From: Pseudomonadota bacterium
GTDB lineage: Bacteria; Pseudomonadota; Gammaproteobacteria; Burkholderiales; JABEVD01
Assembly: GCA_021811205.1 (NCBI GenBank)
Contig: JAJZPK010000074.1
Location: 1-10,950 of the forward strand
DNA: 10,950 bases
Direction of reading: 5' to 3'
Part shown: piece by piece, positions 7,331-10,950 of the stretch
Layout of the letters: every line of letters starts with the position of its first letter
How positions within the stretch are numbered: position 1 is the stretch's first letter
Translations under genes and position numbers: made by a program
Notes under the pieces: generated by a model
Database searches by the model: none
What the model was told of the DNA's origin: nothing
What the model saw: only the letters and a program-made list of their open reading frames with translations

Positions 7331-8110
7331 ATGGATATGGAAGCTATCAATTCGCTCAAGCCGAAAATTGAGGTTCGCAACCTGAATTTCTATTACGGCA
7401 AATACCACGCGCTGCGCTCGATCAATCTTTCCATGCCAGAGAAGAAGGTGACCGCATTCATCGGCCCTTCGGGATGCGGAAAGTCGACGCTGCTTCGGAC
7501 GATGAACTGCATGTATGCCCTCTATCCCAATCAGAAGGCAGTGGGCGAAATCATGCTCGACGGCGAGAACATCCTGGACGGAAAGCGGGACATGAACAGC
7601 CTCAGAGCCAAGATCGGCATGGTTTTCCAGAAACCCACCCCTTTCCCGATGTCGATCTACGACAACATCGCTTTCGGGATCAAGCTGCACGAAAAACTCG
7701 GACGTGGCGACATGGACGACCGTGTGGAATGGGCGCTCAAGAAAGCGGCCTTGTGGGACGAAGTGAAGGACAAGCTGAAGCAGAGCGGAAACAGTCTGTC
7801 AGGCGGACAGCAACAGCGTCTTTGCATCGCCCGCGGAATCGCGGTCAAGCCCGAGGTATTGCTGCTCGACGAACCTGCATCCGCGCTGGATCCGATTTCG
7901 ACGGCCAGGATCGAGGAGCTCATCTCCGAATTGAAGGATGACTACACGATCGTCATCGTGACCCACAACATGCAGCAGGCAGCGCGCGTCTCGGACTACA
8001 CTGCTTATCTCTACCTCGGTGAGCTGATCGAGTTCGGTGAAACCACTTCGATCTTCACCACGCCGAAGCAAAAGGCCACCGAAGACTACATTACCGGGAG
8101 ATTTGGCTAA
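7331..8110 (+). CDS. pstB: Phosphate ABC transporter ATP-binding protein PstB
   Basis: This is the cytoplasmic ATPase that powers phosphate import through PstCA. The product is 259 residues, complete. Nucleotide-binding motifs in order: Walker [10 protein letters not shown] (45-53), Q-loop Q100 in [15 protein letters not shown], signature LSGGQQQR (156-163), Walker [13 protein letters not shown] (176-187, D180 and E181) and H-loop H212 in [14 protein letters not shown]. The [11 protein letters not shown] stretch and the final EDYITGRFG mark it as PstB rather than another importer ATPase. The ATG at 7331 is 3 bases after pstA with no clear ribosome site, so coupling is likely; the ATG at 7337 is an alternative start. 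The last codons lie inside the hairpin at 8086-8127. No phoU follows, although the two are commonly adjacent. Confidence 0.97.
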   Translation: MDMEAINSLKPKIEVRNLNFYYGKYHALRSINLSMPEKKVTAFIGPSGCGKSTLLRTMNCMYALYPNQKAVGEIMLDGENILDGKRDMNSLRAKIGMVFQKPTPFPMSIYDNIAFGIKLHEKLGRGDMDDRVEWALKKAALWDEVKDKLKQSGNSLSGGQQQRLCIARGIAVKPEVLLLDEPASALDPISTARIEELISELKDDYTIVIVTHNMQQAARVSDYTAYLYLGELIEFGETTSIFTTPKQKATEDYITGRFG

Positions 8111-8127
8111 ATCTTCCGGTAATGTAG
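8086..8127 (+). repeat. 19-bp inverted repeat over the pstB stop codon
   Basis: CTACATTACCGGGAGATTT (8086-8104) and AAATCTTCCGGTAATGTAG (8109-8127) pair over 19 positions, 18 Watson-Crick plus one G-U in the plus-strand RNA, around a 4-base loop GGCT. The left arm codes for the last PstB residues and the stop codon is in the loop and right arm. No T-run follows on either strand, so it is not a canonical intrinsic terminator. It could still end convergent transcription or block 3' exonucleases. Confidence 0.8.
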
Positions 8128-8199
8128 CGGCGCAGACTCATGCGCGAAGCGCGTTATGTCGAAACCACTACATCACGGGCGATTGGTTGAAGCTGCAGA

Positions 8200-9558
8200 T
8201 TAAGGCGCGGCCTGGCGTACGGCTTCAGCGATCTTCTCGGCCCAGTAGGTCACCTTGTCGCCCGCCTCGCCTTCGACCATCACGCGAATCAATGGCTCCG
8301 TGCCTGACGCCCTGAGCAGCACCCTTCCCTTGCCGTCAAGATCCCGCTCTGCCGCCAGCTTCGCAGCAGCCACGCCTTCATCCTTCTCGAAATCGAACTT
8401 TCCAGCGACCTTAACGTTCACCAGAACCTGGGGATAAAGCGCCAGATCCTTCGTCAGTTCTGAAAGCGATACGCCGTTCTGTCGCATCGCCTCCAGCACC
8501 TGCAATGCAGACACGATCCCGTCACCGGTGGAATGCCTGTCCAGGCAAATGATGTGTCCCGACCCTTCTCCGCCGATATGCCAGCCATTTTGCCTGAGCG
8601 CCTCCAGCACATATCTGTCCCCGACCCTGGCACGCCGGAATGGAATGTTCATTTTTCCGAATGCATGCTCGACGGCAAGATTGGTCATCAAGGTGCCGAC
8701 CACCCCGCCTTTCATGTTTCCATTGTTCAGCCTGTGCCTGGCCAAGACGTAAAGGAGCTGGTCGCCGTCGTAGAGTGCGCCATCGGAATCGACCATGACC
8801 ACACGATCGCCGTCTCCATCGAAAGCGATGCCGAGATTCGCCTTCTGCTCGAGCACGGCGCGTCTCAAGGCTTCGGGTTCGGTCGCACCGCAATCGCGGT
8901 TGATGTTGAGCCCATCCGGAGACACGCCGATGGCGACCACATCCGCCCCGAGTTCGTGGAAAACCGGTTTCGCGACATGATAGGTCGCGCCATGCGCGCA
9001 ATCGATGACGATGCGCAGGCCCCTGAGGTCGAGATCGAACGGAAACGTGCTCTTGCAAAACTCGATGTAGCGGCCCGCAGCATCGTTGATCCGCTTTGCA
9101 CGGCCGAGATCGGCCGAGGCCATGGTCATCATCGGGGTGTCCAGGCCAGCCTCGATTTCCCGCTCCACTTCGTCGGGCAGCTTGCTCCCCGAATCCGAGA
9201 AGAACTTGATGCCGTTGTCTTCATAGGGATTGTGCGAGGCGCTGATCACGATGCCTGCCTGAAGCCTGAGCGCACGCGTGAGATAGGCCACTGCCGGCGT
9301 TGGAATGGGACCTGCCAGGAAAACATCGACGCCTGCAGCAGACAAGCCTGCCTGCAGCGCCGATTCGAGAAGATAGCCGGAGACCCGCGTGTCCTTTCCG
9401 ATCAGGACACTTGGGCGCTCCCCGCGGGCGAGGTGCCAGTCTTTGGCCGCAAGCACCTTTCCAGCCGAGTAGCCGAGATGCATCACGAATTCAGGGGTGA
9501 TCGGCGCCTCCCCCACCTTGCCCCTCACCCCATCCGTGCCGAAATATTTTCTGCTCAT
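8200..9558 (-). CDS. glmM: Phosphoglucosamine mutase GlmM
   Basis: This cytoplasmic enzyme converts glucosamine 6-phosphate to glucosamine 1-phosphate, on the way to UDP-N-acetylglucosamine for peptidoglycan and lipopolysaccharide. The product is 452 residues, close to the usual 445-450. It starts with the family hallmark [10 protein letters not shown] (4-13). The active-site serine, which must be phosphorylated, is S108 in [10 protein letters not shown] (102-111). The metal-binding loop is DGDGDR (247-252), the sugar-binding loop is GGEGSGH (329-335), and the phosphate-binding loop is [12 protein letters not shown] (416-427). All four domains are present and uninterrupted. The ATG at 9558-9556 overlaps the folP stop by 4 bases (ATGA). 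It is the last gene of ftsH-folP-glmM and runs convergently toward pstB, leaving an 89-base gap. Confidence 0.97.
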   Translation of the reverse strand: MSRKYFGTDGVRGKVGEAPITPEFVMHLGYSAGKVLAAKDWHLARGERPSVLIGKDTRVSGYLLESALQAGLSAAGVDVFLAGPIPTPAVAYLTRALRLQAGIVISASHNPYEDNGIKFFSDSGSKLPDEVEREIEAGLDTPMMTMASADLGRAKRINDAAGRYIEFCKSTFPFDLDLRGLRIVIDCAHGATYHVAKPVFHELGADVVAIGVSPDGLNINRDCGATEPEALRRAVLEQKANLGIAFDGDGDRVVMVDSDGALYDGDQLLYVLARHRLNNGNMKGGVVGTLMTNLAVEHAFGKMNIPFRRARVGDRYVLEALRQNGWHIGGEGSGHIICLDRHSTGDGIVSALQVLEAMRQNGVSLSELTKDLALYPQVLVNVKVAGKFDFEKDEGVAAAKLAAERDLDGKGRVLLRASGTEPLIRVMVEGEAGDKVTYWAEKIAEAVRQAAP

Positions 9559-10382
9559 GCGCTTCCTTCTACTGCATTCAATATCTTCAATGCATCCCTC
9601 ATCGCGCCCACGTCGTGCACCCTGACGATTGACGCGCCCTTTTGAACCGCAATGAGGGAAGCTGCCACGCTGGCATGAACCCGCTCGCCCACCCCTCGTC
9701 CCGTGATGGCTCCCAGCATGGATTTCCTGGAAAGACCCGCCAGTATCGGCAGGCCTAGCGCCTTGAACCGATCGAGATGGCGCAGCAGCATCAGGTTCTG
9801 CTCCAGTGTCTTGCCGAATCCGAATCCCGGGTCGATCAGCAGGCGCTCCTTGTCAATTCCCGCTGCCACAAGCGCATCGACCCGCTCCTCCAGAAAATCA
9901 TAGACTTCCTCGAGAACGTCATTATAGCTCGGCGAGCGCTGCATGGTCATGGGGTCACCCTGCATGTGCATCAGGCAGATGGACACACTGGAATCCGCAA
10001 GAAAGGCAGGATCGATGCCGGAGAGCGCATTGATGTCGTTGATCAGGGCAGCCCCCGCGGAAATCGCATCCATCATGACATCGGTCTTCACCGTGTCGAC
10101 AGAAACAGGAACCGATCCGGCGAGCGCCTCGACGACGGGAATCACCCTGGAAAGCTCTTCGTCTGTCGGCACGGGAAGTGCCCCCGGGCGGCTCGATTCA
10201 CCGCCGACATCGATGATGTCCGCGCCTTCCTCGATCAGCTTGAAGCCATGCTCGATCGCAGACTCGACGGAAAAAAACCTACCCCCGTCCGAGAACGAAT
10301 CGGGGGTAACGTTGACGACCCCCATGATCAGGGGTGAAGTGATTTTGCCGATCAGCATAGGCGCAAAAGCGCCCTCTGTCAC
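9555..10382 (-). CDS. folP: Dihydropteroate synthase FolP
   Basis: This enzyme joins 6-hydroxymethyl-dihydropterin pyrophosphate to p-aminobenzoate to make dihydropteroate in folate synthesis; it is the sulfonamide target. Domains of the TIM barrel are intact in the 275-residue reading: [11 protein letters not shown] (24-34), [15 protein letters not shown] (54-68), NDINAL (115-120), LMHMQGDP (137-144), [13 protein letters not shown] (184-196), GLSRKSMLG (216-224) and the final RVHDV (254-258). Two starts are possible. GTG at 10382-10380 overlaps the ftsH stop (GTGA) but lacks a ribosome site. ATG at 10358-10356 gives 267 residues ([13 protein letters not shown]), closer to the family N-terminus, but a small hairpin sits directly before it. 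I list the longer reading and lean only weakly between them. Confidence 0.95.
   Translation of the reverse strand: MTEGAFAPMLIGKITSPLIMGVVNVTPDSFSDGGRFFSVESAIEHGFKLIEEGADIIDVGGESSRPGALPVPTDEELSRVIPVVEALAGSVPVSVDTVKTDVMMDAISAGAALINDINALSGIDPAFLADSSVSICLMHMQGDPMTMQRSPSYNDVLEEVYDFLEERVDALVAAGIDKERLLIDPGFGFGKTLEQNLMLLRHLDRFKALGLPILAGLSRKSMLGAITGRGVGERVHASVAASLIAVQKGASIVRVHDVGAMRDALKILNAVEGSA
10360..10373 (-). promoter_or_regulatory. Small hairpin before the folP ATG
   Basis: On the minus strand GGCGC-TTTT-GCGCC forms a perfect 5-bp stem one base before the alternative folP ATG at 10358. A purine-rich AGAG lies just upstream of the stem. If folded, the hairpin would bring that element to normal ribosome-site distance; otherwise it may simply be coding sequence of the GTG-initiated form. 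This is an inference. Confidence 0.35.
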
Positions 10383-10950
10383 ATTGCTGCGGCAGGCTTC
10401 GCGCTGCTCGCGCTTCCCCCGTCGGTGGGCGGGGTAACGGGTGCTGCTGGCGGCTGGCTGGGCTTTGGCGGCCTGGGATCCTTGCCTTCCATGATGTCAT
10501 TGATCTGGTCAGCATCGATCGTTTCCCATTCGAGCAGCGCCTTGGCCATGGCCTCAACCTTGTCGGCATGCCCCTCGATCAGACTGCGCGCCAGCTTGTA
10601 CTGGGTTTCGATGATGGTGTGTATCTCGCTGTCGACCTTCTGCATGGTCGCTTCAGACAGATTCTTGTGCGTTGTGACCGACCGTCCGAGGAAAACTTCT
10701 CCCTCGTTCTCGCCATAGACCATGGGTCCGAGCGCATCGCTCATGCCCCACTGCGTCACCATGCGGCGCGCCATGTCTGTAGCGCGCTCGATGTCGTTGC
10801 CGGCCCCTGTCGTCATCTGCTTCATGAACACTTCTTCCGCTATCCTTCCGCCCATCAGGACAGCGATATTCTTCAGGATATGGTCGCGGTTCATGCTGTA
10901 GCGGTCTTCCTGGGGAAGCTGCATCGTGACGCCGAGCGCACAGATCGGAA
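10379..10950 (-). CDS. ftsH: ATP-dependent zinc metalloprotease FtsH, C-terminal part
   Basis: FtsH is a membrane-anchored AAA+ protease that degrades misfolded membrane proteins and some regulators. Only the C-terminal half of the peptidase domain is here; the ATPase domain and the HEAGH zinc site would lie beyond the right edge. Visible marks are ALGVTMQLPQEDRYS, GGRIAEEVF, the segment TTGAGNDIERAT containing the third zinc ligand (Asp), MVTQWGMSDALGPMVY, GEVFLGRS and ETIDADQINDIMEGKDPRPP. The protein ends in a proline- and alanine-rich tail, variable in this family. The stop overlaps the folP GTG by 4 bases. The codons before ALGVT read P-I-C instead of the conserved R-G-R because the last nine bases match adapter sequence (10942-10950), so true FtsH sequence ends at about 10941. 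Confidence 0.96.
   Translation of the reverse strand, partial: PICALGVTMQLPQEDRYSMNRDHILKNIAVLMGGRIAEEVFMKQMTTGAGNDIERATDMARRMVTQWGMSDALGPMVYGENEGEVFLGRSVTTHKNLSEATMQKVDSEIHTIIETQYKLARSLIEGHADKVEAMAKALLEWETIDADQINDIMEGKDPRPPKPSQPPAAPVTPPTDGGSASSAKPAAAM
10942..10950 (+). other. Probable Illumina adapter remnant at the right edge
   Basis: The final nine bases, AGATCGGAA, equal the first nine of the common Illumina read-through adapter (AGATCGGAAGAGC). The FtsH reading frame departs from its conserved PRGRALGVT motif exactly where this 9-mer begins. These bases are probably not genomic. Confidence 0.75.

Noticed and set aside
8142..8152. Hairpin GCGC-GAA-GCGC as the pstB/glmM terminator
   Set aside because: The stem is only 4 bp and no T-run follows on either strand.
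8533..9645. A 370-codon open frame antisense to glmM
   Set aside because: It mirrors glmM codon structure, has no recognisable motif, and the opposite strand encodes complete GlmM with every catalytic motif.
9777..10337. A 186-codon plus-strand frame antisense to folP
   Set aside because: It overlaps intact FolP with all family motifs on the other strand, so it is a shadow frame.
1..10950. CRISPR arrays, insertion sequences, toxin-antitoxin or defence genes
   Set aside because: I saw no regularly spaced repeats, transposase motifs or unexplained coding regions. All long coding frames are accounted for by known housekeeping or pst genes.

Overview
The window is ordinary chromosomal DNA of a proteobacterium, most probably a betaproteobacterium (Nitrosomonadales-like). 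This rests on recalled protein style (NuoD, FtsH, FolP, GlmM) and on the tpiA-secG-tRNA-Leu-nuoABCDE and ftsH-folP-glmM gene orders, not on a search. I cannot name a genus. I see no mobile element, CRISPR array, toxin or defence gene and no unrecognised large gene. I find no new biological system.

Layout, left to right. (1) 1-2948, minus strand: the start of the complex I operon in order nuoA-B-C-D-E, with genes overlapping or nearly touching; nuoE runs off the left edge. (2) 3023-3107, minus: tRNA-Leu(GAG) with an encoded CCA end and its own predicted promoter. (3) 3162-4213, minus: tpiA then secG, 5 bases apart. (4) 4214-4416: a divergent control region with a sigma70-type promoter for tpiA and a candidate PHO box plus -10 for the pst operon. 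(5) 4417-8110, plus: pstS-pstC-pstA-pstB, the high-affinity phosphate ABC importer. pstS is broken by one missing base near 4995/4996, and an intrinsic terminator-like hairpin lies between pstS and pstC. (6) 8111-8199: a short convergent gap, entered by a 19-bp hairpin that overlaps the pstB stop codon. No phoU follows. (7) 8200-10950, minus: ftsH (3' part only), folP and glmM, linked by 4-base stop/start overlaps.

The pst genes act together: PstS binds periplasmic phosphate, PstC and PstA form the membrane channel, and PstB hydrolyses ATP. They sit as one plus-strand block between two minus-strand housekeeping blocks: membrane protein quality control, folate and cell-wall precursor synthesis on one side, and glycolysis, secretion and respiration on the other.

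Two points concern data quality. The pstS frameshift could be a real mutation or a sequence error. The last nine bases match the start of the common Illumina adapter and break a conserved FtsH motif exactly where they begin, so the right edge is probably a contig end carrying untrimmed adapter.
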